Positions 6,032 through 13,588 are shown, counted from the stretch's first letter. The stretch: DNA of 14,451 bases from Planctomycetota bacterium (GCA_023135255.1 JAGLTN010000402.1:1-14451); one strand, 5' to 3'. Notes: generated by a model from the letters alone, not told the origin. Numbers and translations are program-made.

Positions 6032-8704
6032 TTATGTTCCCTGCTTGAGGTCTATCCAATAGGTGAAATTGTTGGCAATGTATTTTGCTGACCATGTGCC
6101 ATAATAGTATCTTGGGTCGCGGTACTCTTTGTCTTGTATTTTGATTTTTGTGTTTAATATACAGAACCTATCGTTTTTGCCTTCGGGTCTTTTGGCTGCT
6201 ATCAATTCAATTTTGTTTAGTCGGCGAAGTTTTTCTGCAGGTATGTCAAAAGTCACTTTTTCTGCGCCTTCTACGGGGACGCCAAAGTTGCCGTCGCCTT
6301 TTAGTTTTGTAGGAGCGATGTCTGCTATCTTTGTGCCGTTTAGTTTTACTTCAACTCCTACGTCAACGCCGCCAATTTCCAATTCAAGTGTTGCTTTTTC
6401 TTTTATTTCTATTTTTGAATTGTTTTTTGTTAAGGTCAGGTAATTCTGTTGGTATTTCCAGCTTTTTTTACCGTCACTTAGTTCGATTTCGAGAGGCCTG
6501 AAGCCTTCTTCGGAGTCGGCGATGCTGAGTTTAGCTTTGAACTTATTGGAAACCGGACCACATTCGAAAGCAATCTGTTCTTTTTTGTCGCCGAGTTTTA
6601 CTGTCAGTTTTTTTATTTCATTTTTCGGGTCATAAAATTCGCCCTCTATTGTCTGACCTGGTTCGATGATGTTTTCAAATCTTGGTTTGGTGACATTGAT
6701 AGCATGCGGGTTCGATATTTCTCTATAGAATGTGTCGATGCCGTTTTTGGCTACGTGAACGATTCGGTAGCCAGGCTTTCTGTCATGGACATCAGAGCCG
6801 AAAATATAGCCCAGTGATGCGCTGCTGAGCTTTGGTATGCCTGACCATTGACCACTGCGGTCTACATGGTCGTGGCCATGGAATATCTGAGTGACGTTAT
6901 ATTTTTTTACAATTTTTTCAAGTTTTGGATGACCTTGCGGGTGGTGCAGGAACAGGTATATTTTTGTTCCGGGTTTTACGAGTTTAAGGTCTTTTTCAAG
7001 CCAGTCTACAGCAACTTTTGGAACGCCCCAATCCCACTTGTTGTTTTCAAATCTATTAAAGTCTATTCCTACGAAATGTATATCTGCGTAATTAAATGAA
7101 AACCTGATCGGCCCGATGAAGTTTGTGTATAAGCCATAGCCTTGCAGAGGGTTGCCAGGAGCCCATGCTTTTTTTGCTCTCATTCCTGCCAGGTCGTGGT
7201 TGCCTGGTACTGCGAAGCATGGCACCGACATTTTTGCAAGTTGGTCGACCATTGCATTGCAATCTCTTCTTGCTACTTTATAGGTTTGACCGTCCATAAG
7301 TCTCATAACATCGCCTGTGTTGAAGACGAATTTAACTTCATCTTTTAGCTCATCGATATCTTTTCTGAAATTTGTAAAGTTTTGTTGGTTGTCAGCGGGC
7401 AGATGGCTATCGGTGCAGTGGACAAATGTGAATGGCAGCTTCTGTTCGTCGTCGATTAAAGCAAAGTTTAGATTTTCGCCCAGCTTGATCTCATTTATTT
7501 TTTTGAACCATGGGCCTACGATTTTTTTGCCTGATGGTACGGATATCGAAATGATCGGCATACCGCCTGCTGTCAATGTGTCGTCTTTGGTGACATCAAT
7601 CGAGTAATTTCCGATAGTGTCAGTGGTGACGATGGTTACGCCGTCGGTTACGGGTATACCTACAAGAGCCTTGCCGGTGGATTGCATAAAGACTTTGCCT
7701 TTGACAGTCATTGGTAAGGTGTATTGGTATTTTTCTATTTCTTCCTGGCTCAGGCCCGGGTTTGATTTGAATTCTTTGCTGACAGCTCTTCGGTATCCTG
7801 TCACTGTCATGGAGTTATCTTTGTGAACCTCGACGATTGCGTATGAGTTGTTTTCTTCGCCGGAGCCTTCTACCATTGCCTTGAGAGTATAGTAGTGTAT
7901 GTTGTTTACAAGGTTATATTGACCGCCGTGATTGTGACCATTGAAAACCGCCAGGACGTTCCCCGCATCTTCAAGCACTTTACGAACCTGCGATGAGTTG
8001 TCAATGTAGTGATCGCCGTCGCCGTCGAGAAGTTGATGGACGAATATGACTGCGGGGCCTTGAGCTTGTTGTAAATCTTGCTTTAGCCAGTCGAGTTCTG
8101 CCTGTGGGATGTTTGCGCTTTTCCAGCTGTAGTTACCAGGTGCATAGCTGACACCATCTTTGCGGTAGTTTGCATCAAGGACTACGAAGTGGACACCGTT
8201 TTTGTCGAATGAATAATAACTTAGGCCGTCTTTGATGTCGGTGTTTTTTATGTTGGCCATGAATTGTTCTTTTGTGATGCAGTCTACATCGTGGTTGCCG
8301 AGGACGTGATATTTCGGGCCTTGGAATTTCTGGTAGATGCTTTCGATAGTCTTTAGATATTCGATAGTCTGCGGCTGATCACCTTTTGGTGCGGCATCTT
8401 TGAAGTCGCCGAGTTCGATTAGGAAGTCGACTTTCTCTTTGTTCATCAGATCAACGCACTCGGCCATTTTGTCGAGTGACTGCCTGTGAAATCTTAAGCT
8501 GCCTTTGGCTGTGTCGAGGTCGCTATAGTGGGGGTCCGTTACGATACCAAATCTTATAACATTATTATTGCTGTCCGCCAGAGCAGAGAGTTGTGAAAAA
8601 GATAATCCAGCTACGCCCAGGGCAGATGCTTTCAGGAAATCTCTTCGGGTTATAATCCAATTGTTTTGGTTAGAGTTATTATTGGTCACAGTAAATCCTT
8701 TCAT
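6032..8704 (-). CDS. Tat-exported protein with two tandem metallophosphoesterase domains
   Basis: An 890-residue protein predicted to hydrolyse phosphate esters outside the membrane. It has a Tat signal (TRRDFLKASALGVAGLSF, Arg20-Arg21) with likely cleavage after Ala-Leu-Ala near residue 43. A first calcineurin-like domain (about 48-305) has the complete metal set: Asp57/His59, GD at 99-100, GNHD 136-139, His223 and GHNH 256-259. A beta-rich segment (about 333-415) resembling a carboxypeptidase-regulatory or phosphoesterase N-terminal domain follows. A second complete phosphoesterase domain (about 424-663) has TDSH 431-434, TGD 463-465, GNHD 501-504, HH 587-588 and GHDH 610-613. Residues about 664-890 are probably one or two Ig-like or jelly-roll domains with no catalytic motif I recognise. 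The extent uses the ATG at 8704, but a GTG at 8689 (residue 6) has a far better ribosome-binding site. The substrate is unknown. Confidence 0.92.
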   Translation of the reverse strand: MKGFTVTNNNSNQNNWIITRRDFLKASALGVAGLSFSQLSALADSNNNVIRFGIVTDPHYSDLDTAKGSLRFHRQSLDKMAECVDLMNKEKVDFLIELGDFKDAAPKGDQPQTIEYLKTIESIYQKFQGPKYHVLGNHDVDCITKEQFMANIKNTDIKDGLSYYSFDKNGVHFVVLDANYRKDGVSYAPGNYSWKSANIPQAELDWLKQDLQQAQGPAVIFVHQLLDGDGDHYIDNSSQVRKVLEDAGNVLAVFNGHNHGGQYNLVNNIHYYTLKAMVEGSGEENNSYAIVEVHKDNSMTVTGYRRAVSKEFKSNPGLSQEEIEKYQYTLPMTVKGKVFMQSTGKALVGIPVTDGVTIVTTDTIGNYSIDVTKDDTLTAGGMPIISISVPSGKKIVGPWFKKINEIKLGENLNFALIDDEQKLPFTFVHCTDSHLPADNQQNFTNFRKDIDELKDEVKFVFNTGDVMRLMDGQTYKVARRDCNAMVDQLAKMSVPCFAVPGNHDLAGMRAKKAWAPGNPLQGYGLYTNFIGPIRFSFNYADIHFVGIDFNRFENNKWDWGVPKVAVDWLEKDLKLVKPGTKIYLFLHHPQGHPKLEKIVKKYNVTQIFHGHDHVDRSGQWSGIPKLSSASLGYIFGSDVHDRKPGYRIVHVAKNGIDTFYREISNPHAINVTKPRFENIIEPGQTIEGEFYDPKNEIKKLTVKLGDKKEQIAFECGPVSNKFKAKLSIADSEEGFRPLEIELSDGKKSWKYQQNYLTLTKNNSKIEIKEKATLELEIGGVDVGVEVKLNGTKIADIAPTKLKGDGNFGVPVEGAEKVTFDIPAEKLRRLNKIELIAAKRPEGKNDRFCILNTKIKIQDKEYRDPRYYYGTWSAKYIANNFTYWIDLKQGT
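8696..8701 (-). promoter_or_regulatory. Ribosome-binding site favouring the GTG start of the phosphoesterase gene
   Basis: Read on the minus strand, AAAGGA at 8701-8696 stands 6 bases before an in-frame GTG (8689-8687). The first ATG (8704) is preceded only by TTTTCTAAC, with no purine-rich site. Starting at GTG would shorten the protein by five residues and leave the Tat motif intact. Confidence 0.5.
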
Positions 8705-8826
8705 GTTAGAAAAGCGACAAAACTATCAACTGGTAATTTTAATAAAAAACCGCTGAGTTATAAAGCTTAATTACTACCTTTATAGTCAGTTTGTTCGCAC
8801 TATGGTCTTGAAAAAGGTTATTTTGT

Positions 8827-9885
8827 TTATAAAGCGGATTTGATGAACGAATCTATCTGCTTTTTGTCGGTCAAAACAGTTAATTCAATTTCGTACGTCC
8901 TGCTTTTGCCGGGCTGAAGATATATTAATTCTTTCTGCTGTTTTGCTGCGGTTTGTCCAATCGGGCCATTGGTTCCGGGTTCGAGTGCTGTTACGTAGTC
9001 GCCTTTTTTCCAGAGTTGCCAGTTTGTTAGTACGGGCAGTTGTCTTTTTTTGTATTTCATGGCAATGCCGAGGCCAAGTTTTTTATTGCAGATACCAGCG
9101 AGACAGTAGCCTTTGCTGTCAGTTTTTAAATCGATGAGTGCACAGCCTTGGAATCCTTTTTCGTTTTCGTTTCTTGGTTTTGCGCATTTTCTGAAATTAT
9201 TTTTGTTGTTAAAGATTTCTTTGTGTATGTCGCCTTTCATCGGCTGGCAATTTCCATTGAAGATGATGTCTGCGCCTGGTGTAACGAGAGGCCAACCGAA
9301 ATTGCAGTGGTAAAGAATCATGTGTGGCGTGGGGGAGGCGGATTTGTTAGTCACTACGTCTTTTATTTTTATGGATGGTTTTCCGACGGTGCTTGATATT
9401 GTTCTGCGGAGCTGGAGATTTGTGCCGAGTGCGTCAGCTTGTTTTACAATGCCGGTAATGCTCATCTGGTTTTTTCCAGCGATGATGTCTGGTTGAATGA
9501 TGGATTCTATTTGTGCTGGAATGTTACTTATTTTTCCGTGGAGGCCGCGTTCGGAGTTATCGTCTTTTTCTGCTGCTCCGACGTGTGTCAGGCCGCAAGT
9601 GGTGAGGAGTCCGCCGGCCCATCTTGTTAGCCATCCGTTGCCATTTTCTGCAGAGGTTCCGGGTTTTGTAATTCCAGCTTCGCTTAACCATGTCAGGCTG
9701 TGCTGGTTGTAGAAAGCATCTACGATGTCCATGGCGCGGTCGAGGACGAGTTTGTATCTTAGGCCTGAGCCTGTGTTTATCCATGCTATGCGTACTGATT
9801 TGCCGGGGCCTTGATCTAAGATTGAAGTTTCTATTGAAGCAATTTGAGAATTGTTACAGATCTTATCTTTGTAGTCTGGATTCAT
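8827..9885 (-). CDS. DUF4432 family protein, aldose 1-epimerase-like
   Basis: A 352-residue protein without a signal peptide, hence cytoplasmic. It resembles the DUF4432 group of the galactose-mutarotase superfamily, beta-sandwich proteins that interconvert sugar anomers or related carbohydrates. Supporting motifs are GGLLTTCGLTHVGA (91-104, with His101), ERGLHGKISNIPA (112-124, His116), MILYHCNFGWPL (189-200, His193) and YVTALEPGTNGP (297-308, Glu302). The histidines and the glutamate are the expected active-site type for this fold. It lies 33 bases after the DeoR-family gene, and regulator plus sugar-processing enzyme is a common pairing for inducer-linked catabolism. A 122-base gap separates it from the next gene; I see no firm promoter or terminator there. 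The family is a good match; the actual sugar is unknown. Confidence 0.85.
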   Translation of the reverse strand: MNPDYKDKICNNSQIASIETSILDQGPGKSVRIAWINTGSGLRYKLVLDRAMDIVDAFYNQHSLTWLSEAGITKPGTSAENGNGWLTRWAGGLLTTCGLTHVGAAEKDDNSERGLHGKISNIPAQIESIIQPDIIAGKNQMSITGIVKQADALGTNLQLRRTISSTVGKPSIKIKDVVTNKSASPTPHMILYHCNFGWPLVTPGADIIFNGNCQPMKGDIHKEIFNNKNNFRKCAKPRNENEKGFQGCALIDLKTDSKGYCLAGICNKKLGLGIAMKYKKRQLPVLTNWQLWKKGDYVTALEPGTNGPIGQTAAKQQKELIYLQPGKSRTYEIELTVLTDKKQIDSFIKSAL

Positions 9886-9918
9886 TGCTATTTATCGGCC
9901 TTTCTGATTTTGGGTTTC

Positions 9919-10686
9919 TTATTCGGGATAAATAAGTTTAATATTTTTTTCTTTTGCAGCTTTATGCCACTGAGGTGATGGCTTTATGTCAGTAACGATG
10001 TAATCGAGTTTGTCGATGTCAGCAATTTTGTAGAGTGCGGGGTTGTCGAATTTAGTGTGGTCGCCTACGAAGATAACTTCGCCTGCTTTTTTGAGCAGTA
10101 GTTTTGAAAATCCTACTGTCACGATATCTGCACCGCTTATTCCCGAATCTATGGTTATATCGTCAGCACTAGTGAAAGCTTTGAATCCGGCTAATTGGTT
10201 GATGGCAACTTCTGCTTGCGAACCGACAGTATCCATTCTATCTGGGCGGTACTGACCTCCTATCATAATAACCTTGTGCCAACCCATTGAGTGAAGCCTT
10301 CGCATAAGGTAGAGGGAGTTAACGATTATTGTAATATCTTTGTGGTCAATGAGAAATGGTATGATCTCATTGCATGTTGAGCCTGCTTCGAGGAAAATAA
10401 CGTCACCGTCGTTTATTAGTTTGCCGGCTAATTCTCCGACGATTTTTTTTGCGTTTGATTTTCTTTTTTGTCTGAACCTTACGGATGGTTTTACTTCAGG
10501 GCCTACGAGGACGGCTCCGCCATAGGTTTTTTTAAGCAGTCCTTCTTTTTCGAGGAATACGAGATCACGTCTTATTGTGACTTCTGTGACGTTGAACTGC
10601 TTTGAGATCTCTTTTACAAAAACTTTGCCTTTAGCATTTAGCTGTTCAAGTATTTTATTATGTCTTATTTCTGAAGCAATACCCAT
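9919..10686 (-). CDS. DeoR-family transcriptional regulator
   Basis: A 255-residue sugar-type repressor. The N-terminal winged helix-turn-helix spans about residues 8-60: VFVKEISKQFNVTEVTIRRD contains the two helices, with TEVTIRRDLVFLE as recognition helix. GLLKKTYGGAVL is the typical wing and linker. The effector domain (about 78-235) is DeoRC-like: VIFLEAGSTCNEI is the phosphosugar-binding loop (the common Asp of IFLDAG is Glu here), and EVIFVGDHTKF is the conserved late motif. Such proteins usually repress their own operon until a phosphorylated sugar binds. The ATG at 10686 has no ribosome-binding site in front, and a promoter is placed so that transcription would begin at the ATG itself. 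Gene context points to control of the surrounding carbohydrate genes; the effector is unknown. Confidence 0.94.
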   Translation of the reverse strand: MGIASEIRHNKILEQLNAKGKVFVKEISKQFNVTEVTIRRDLVFLEKEGLLKKTYGGAVLVGPEVKPSVRFRQKRKSNAKKIVGELAGKLINDGDVIFLEAGSTCNEIIPFLIDHKDITIIVNSLYLMRRLHSMGWHKVIMIGGQYRPDRMDTVGSQAEVAINQLAGFKAFTSADDITIDSGISGADIVTVGFSKLLLKKAGEVIFVGDHTKFDNPALYKIADIDKLDYIVTDIKPSPQWHKAAKEKNIKLIYPE

Positions 10687-10692
10687 AATCGT

Positions 10693-10721
10693 AGTTTAGC
10701 CTGAACGAGTAGCTGAGTCAA
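10693..10721 (-). promoter_or_regulatory. Promoter of the DeoR-family gene, probably producing a leaderless mRNA
   Basis: On the minus strand TTGACT (10721-10716), a 17-bp spacer and TAAACT (10698-10693) match the sigma-70 consensus at 5 and 4 of 6 bases. Six bases follow before the ATG, so the canonical start point falls on its A at 10686. AACATTTTT (10733-10725) stands three bases upstream of the -35 box. Confidence 0.6.
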
Positions 10722-10724
10722 CTT

Positions 10725-10744
10725 AAAAATGTTCTTTTATGTTT
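10725..10744 (-). promoter_or_regulatory. Candidate operator motif upstream of deoR
   Basis: Read on the minus strand, AAACATAAA (10744-10736) is followed two bases later by AACATTTTT (10733-10725), just ahead of the deoR -35 box. The same two words occur in the same order upstream of the DUF362 promoter (ACATAAA at 13446-13440 and AACATTTTT at 13426-13418), with wider spacing. A shared binding site for the DeoR-family protein is an inference; AT-rich chance matches are possible. Confidence 0.3.
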
Positions 10745-10755
10745 GTTTTTGACTG

Positions 10756-13245
10756 TTAAAAGACTTCCTCAAACCAGCATTTCGCAAATATAGCGAAGTC
10801 GGTCAAATCTATGGAGCCGTTTGAATCGAGATCTGCGGTTTTTTCATCGGGCTGATGGTTTGTTTGTTGTGGTTCATCGGCAGAAGGGTTGTAGCTGGAA
10901 GATTTTGTAAGAGCAATTTTATCCAGGGCAGCACCATCTTCTCTCATCCATATATTTACTGTGTGGTATCCGGCTGTGCTGAGGTTAATTGTCGGCCTGG
11001 TTTCATTTCCGCAGACAGAATCCCATCTGAAGCTTACACCTCCTGATATTTGAGCAGCTGAGTCATTGTGGTAGCTTATGGCAACTGCATCTATACCGAA
11101 ATGTACGCTGTTATTTTCACTATTGCCTCCAGCAGCTTTTAACCACAGATAGTATTTTCCTGTTTCATTGAAATAGATATAGTAGCTCAGGCAGGGGGAT
11201 TGAGTTTCGATTTGTAAGTTTATATTGATTCCGATGTTAGGCAGCACCTGGACGTATTGGTCGTTGCTTGAATTGCAACCATATCTGTTTTGCCAGGAGT
11301 TTTGAGAGGCTTGTCCGGAGCCTTTAGTGTTGGCATAGAAATTTTCTGCTTCTATTACGATATTGTTACTGTCTTGTTGGTAATACGTAAGTCTTTGAAG
11401 ATACTGTGTTGCCATTTCTGCGAGGTCAGCGAGGTTTACTTTGTTATCGTAGTTGATGTCAGCTTGTGATCTTAATGGTACGGTGACAAGTTCGATGCCA
11501 TCGCCGAATCCGAGATTGCGCGAGTATTTTTTTTCTGCTTCATTGTTCCAGTGTTCATGTGTGCCGAGGCTTTGTATGCTTGCGGCGATGTGGTCTGGGT
11601 CGAAATCGTAGGACATTCCGGATGGGGGGTTGTTAGCTAAGGCGGCTTCGATAAGATAATCTTCTGCGGTTCCTAACAGTGACCCCGGCGCTCCGCTTCC
11701 ACCTGTAACTACATCTGGCCATTCTGCATAGAGGAAGTCATAGCATACTGAATCTATCGCTACCGGGTCCTGCGAGACAAATAGGCTTGAGGGCCAATCA
11801 CCATTGAAAGGCTGCGACTGCCATTTGTTTGGATGGGACATCGCATAGTATCCGGCGAAGAGACCATCGATGAGATAAAGTACAGTTTTGTCGCCGAGGT
11901 CTGGATGTGCCATCAGGTCCACTAAGGGTCTGTATAATCCCTGGCCTTTATTGTTTTCCAGGTCTTTATGATGTTTGTAGTATGGTGGGTCGTCTGGTGT
12001 GTAGAATGGCCAGTGTGAATTTATGGGGTTGTTTGGTTTGAAATCACTTTTTCTGACTGCTCCATAAGGGCTTCTGATTAGTGAGCCATAATGATTCTTT
12101 GCACATAGGGTGACACCACCGATTTCGTGGCCTTTCAATATAGCGAAGTTTATGAAGTATTTTGCCTGTGAGAAGCATATCGGTACGTAGTCCTGTTTTT
12201 TGCCTGATGCCTCTGAGGTGCTCCAGTTGAACGGGGCGTTGGTGTCAAATTCGACACGGTGTCTTTTGTATGGGCTTGGCGGGTTAGTGTATGGGCCGCC
12301 ATAGTTATCCATGTAGACAACATCCGGGAATTCTGCATGGAGGTAATTATATATGAAATTAGCGAACATTCCGGTTGGGTCGCCGATAGTGATATCACTT
12401 TGAGCGACTCCTACTGTATAAACCAGTTGTCTTAGCAGGGCAAGTGTCATTTGCGGTGAATTGTCTATGCGGTTTCTTTCATCGTAGGTCACACCAAGGT
12501 CGTAAACCATTTCAGATGTTTTGTCGTATGTTACGGGATCTGTTTTCTGCTGCCAGGCGCTTTCTGTGGTAAGGTTTATTTTTATCGCAATTTTTTCACC
12601 GGGTTGATAACCGATGTTGCCAAAGCCTTTGGTGGTGTTGTAGTATTTAAAGATCGCATCCCAGGCGGCGGTTTCAGTTTTTTCACCTGCCAGGGCTTTT
12701 ATAGAATCGCAGAGCATTTTGTTTACACTGTTAAAATCAGTACAGTCATCATCCCACCATCTTTTTTCGGATAATACGCCATCCCAGTTTGTTGCATTTG
12801 GGTCGTGTGCCCAGACAACTCTTCCAGGGTGTATTCCTTTTGCGATACCGATAGGCGCATTTGGGATGGGTTCTGCGAGGAGGGTTTCTTCATGAGTAAT
12901 ATTCATAGCCAACCATATGAATCCGATGCTGATAGCGATGAAAAATAATGCAGTTATATACTGGGCTTTTGCAAGCAGTCTTTTTGCTTTTTTAAAAGCG
13001 ACGATAGAACCTAATATGCCGGTTAGCCAGATGACAAAACCTGATGCGAGCGGGAAAACAACTTTTTGGCAGGGGTATGTTGCTCGGCTTGGTTTTGGTA
13101 TTACGCGTATCAGAAACCAGATAAGCGATACCAAGCCTATGAAAGGGAATATCCACTTTATCCAGGTATATTTTTTGTTAGAGATAATGACTTTACCTGT
13201 TTTCGGGCAGATCTTAAAAGCTTTGCTTTTTGTCTGTTCTGACAT
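10756..13245 (-). CDS. Membrane-anchored DUF362 protein with CBM-like domain between two dockerin-like motifs
   Basis: An 829-residue protein whose biochemical role I cannot state. Three hydrophobic helices lie at about 29-48, 61-83 and 96-115, placing the rest outside the membrane. A DUF362 domain follows (about 210-510): PGEKIAIKINLT (215-226), NSPQMTLALLRQL, ITIGDPTGMF, GGVTLCAKNHYGS (376-388) and VSQDPVAIDSVCYDFL (490-505). Residue 596 onward reads DINYDNKVNLADL, a dockerin-type Ca-binding half. Residues about 629-780 look like a CBM6/35-style beta-sandwich (VIEAENFYANT near its start, YHTVNIWMREDGAALDKIALT at its end). The C-terminus (805-827) is a second dockerin-like half with DLDSNGSIDLTDF. 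So the two EF-hand-like halves flank a probable carbohydrate-binding domain. The ATG follows GAGAAAG. It is the first gene of the leftward block, behind a consensus promoter, and the deoR gene begins 69 bases after its stop. Confidence 0.88.
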   Translation of the reverse strand: MSEQTKSKAFKICPKTGKVIISNKKYTWIKWIFPFIGLVSLIWFLIRVIPKPSRATYPCQKVVFPLASGFVIWLTGILGSIVAFKKAKRLLAKAQYITALFFIAISIGFIWLAMNITHEETLLAEPIPNAPIGIAKGIHPGRVVWAHDPNATNWDGVLSEKRWWDDDCTDFNSVNKMLCDSIKALAGEKTETAAWDAIFKYYNTTKGFGNIGYQPGEKIAIKINLTTESAWQQKTDPVTYDKTSEMVYDLGVTYDERNRIDNSPQMTLALLRQLVYTVGVAQSDITIGDPTGMFANFIYNYLHAEFPDVVYMDNYGGPYTNPPSPYKRHRVEFDTNAPFNWSTSEASGKKQDYVPICFSQAKYFINFAILKGHEIGGVTLCAKNHYGSLIRSPYGAVRKSDFKPNNPINSHWPFYTPDDPPYYKHHKDLENNKGQGLYRPLVDLMAHPDLGDKTVLYLIDGLFAGYYAMSHPNKWQSQPFNGDWPSSLFVSQDPVAIDSVCYDFLYAEWPDVVTGGSGAPGSLLGTAEDYLIEAALANNPPSGMSYDFDPDHIAASIQSLGTHEHWNNEAEKKYSRNLGFGDGIELVTVPLRSQADINYDNKVNLADLAEMATQYLQRLTYYQQDSNNIVIEAENFYANTKGSGQASQNSWQNRYGCNSSNDQYVQVLPNIGININLQIETQSPCLSYYIYFNETGKYYLWLKAAGGNSENNSVHFGIDAVAISYHNDSAAQISGGVSFRWDSVCGNETRPTINLSTAGYHTVNIWMREDGAALDKIALTKSSSYNPSADEPQQTNHQPDEKTADLDSNGSIDLTDFAIFAKCWFEEVF

Positions 13246-13383
13246 AACGCTTTCTCGAAATGGTTTTGTAAAAGAACTTCAGTGTTGAAGGAGTTTGGCA
13301 GATGAATTAATGCAATATTTATCGCATTTGTATATAGTAGCTGTATTCCAAAGTCCCAACACGAAAAAATAAATCACGGCTTT

Positions 13384-13412
13384 ATTATAACAATAATAGG
13401 AGGCTATGTCAA
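13384..13412 (-). promoter_or_regulatory. Full-consensus sigma-70 promoter for the leftward operon
   Basis: On the minus strand TTGACA (13412-13407), a 17-bp spacer and TATAAT (13389-13384) match the classical consensus at all twelve positions. Transcription would start near 13377. A second TTGACA (13419-13414) overlaps just upstream but has no good -10 at 17 bp. AACATTTTT (13426-13418) overlaps it. A promoter this strong would normally be held down by a repressor, consistent with the DeoR-family gene in the same block. Confidence 0.8.
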
Positions 13413-13460
13413 TTGTCAAAAATGTTTGATTTGTTTCGCTTTATGTTCTAAATTGACATA
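13405..13460. repeat. 10-bp inverted repeat overlapping the leftward -35 box
   Basis: TATGTCAATT at 13405-13414 is the exact reverse complement of AATTGACATA at 13451-13460, with 36 bases between the arms. The left arm covers the leftward -35 hexamer, which suggests a pair of regulator half-sites. It could also be partly a by-product of two -35-like sequences on opposite strands. Confidence 0.55.
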
Positions 13461-13463
13461 AAG
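13439..13463. repeat. 8-bp inverted repeat with 9-base loop, possible operator
   Basis: CTTTATGT (13439-13446) and ACATAAAG (13456-13463) are perfect reverse complements around a 9-base centre. The element lies between the two divergent promoters, about 27 bases upstream of the leftward -35 box. Its right arm overlaps that of the 10-bp repeat. A dimeric regulator site is the natural reading; no U-tract follows, so it is not a terminator. Confidence 0.5.
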
Positions 13464-13487
13464 AGTGCGTTTGGCGACTGATTTGGA

Positions 13488-13516
13488 TTGTTTGGTGCTT
13501 CGGTATTTGATATAGT
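13488..13516 (+). promoter_or_regulatory. Candidate promoter for the E1 alpha gene
   Basis: TTGTTT (13488-13493), a 17-bp spacer and TATAGT (13511-13516) match the consensus at 4 and 5 of 6 positions. Transcription would begin near 13523, giving a leader of about 66 bases that contains the AAAGG ribosome-binding candidate (13575-13579). Confidence 0.5.
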
Positions 13517-13588
13517 GGGGCTTGTTGCAGGAACAGTGGTTTTGTGTGTTTTATGTTTTAATAGGTATTACAAGAAAGGCTGAGAAGT

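Larger units (their letters stand above)
13246..13588. other. Divergent intergenic regulatory region
   Basis: These 343 bases separate the leftward DUF362 gene from the rightward dehydrogenase gene. They hold a full-consensus leftward promoter, a weaker rightward promoter and two nested inverted repeats, listed separately. The part from 13246 to about 13377 would be a 5' leader of roughly 130 bases for the DUF362 transcript; I see no convincing riboswitch or terminator fold in it. No gene of credible length is present. Confidence 0.7.

Noticed and set aside
8705..8826. Promoter or terminator in the gap between the DUF4432 and phosphoesterase genes, including a TATAAA and a T-run.
   Set aside because: No -35 partner at proper spacing and only a three-pair stem before the T-run. 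The GCTTTATAA copies there are direct, not inverted.
12150..12398. Open frame on the minus strand inside the DUF362 gene, in another phase.
   Set aside because: It has no recognisable domain, and the DUF362 motifs of the main frame cover the same bases. The same applies to other overlapping frames, such as 790-1173 and 1327-1746 on the minus strand.
13398..13451. Perfect AGGAGG (13398-13403) followed by a tiny reading frame from TTG 13413 to TAA 13449-13451.
   Set aside because: Only 12 codons, and no promoter on that strand. The AGGAGG lies within the spacer of the leftward consensus promoter, so it is probably coincidental.
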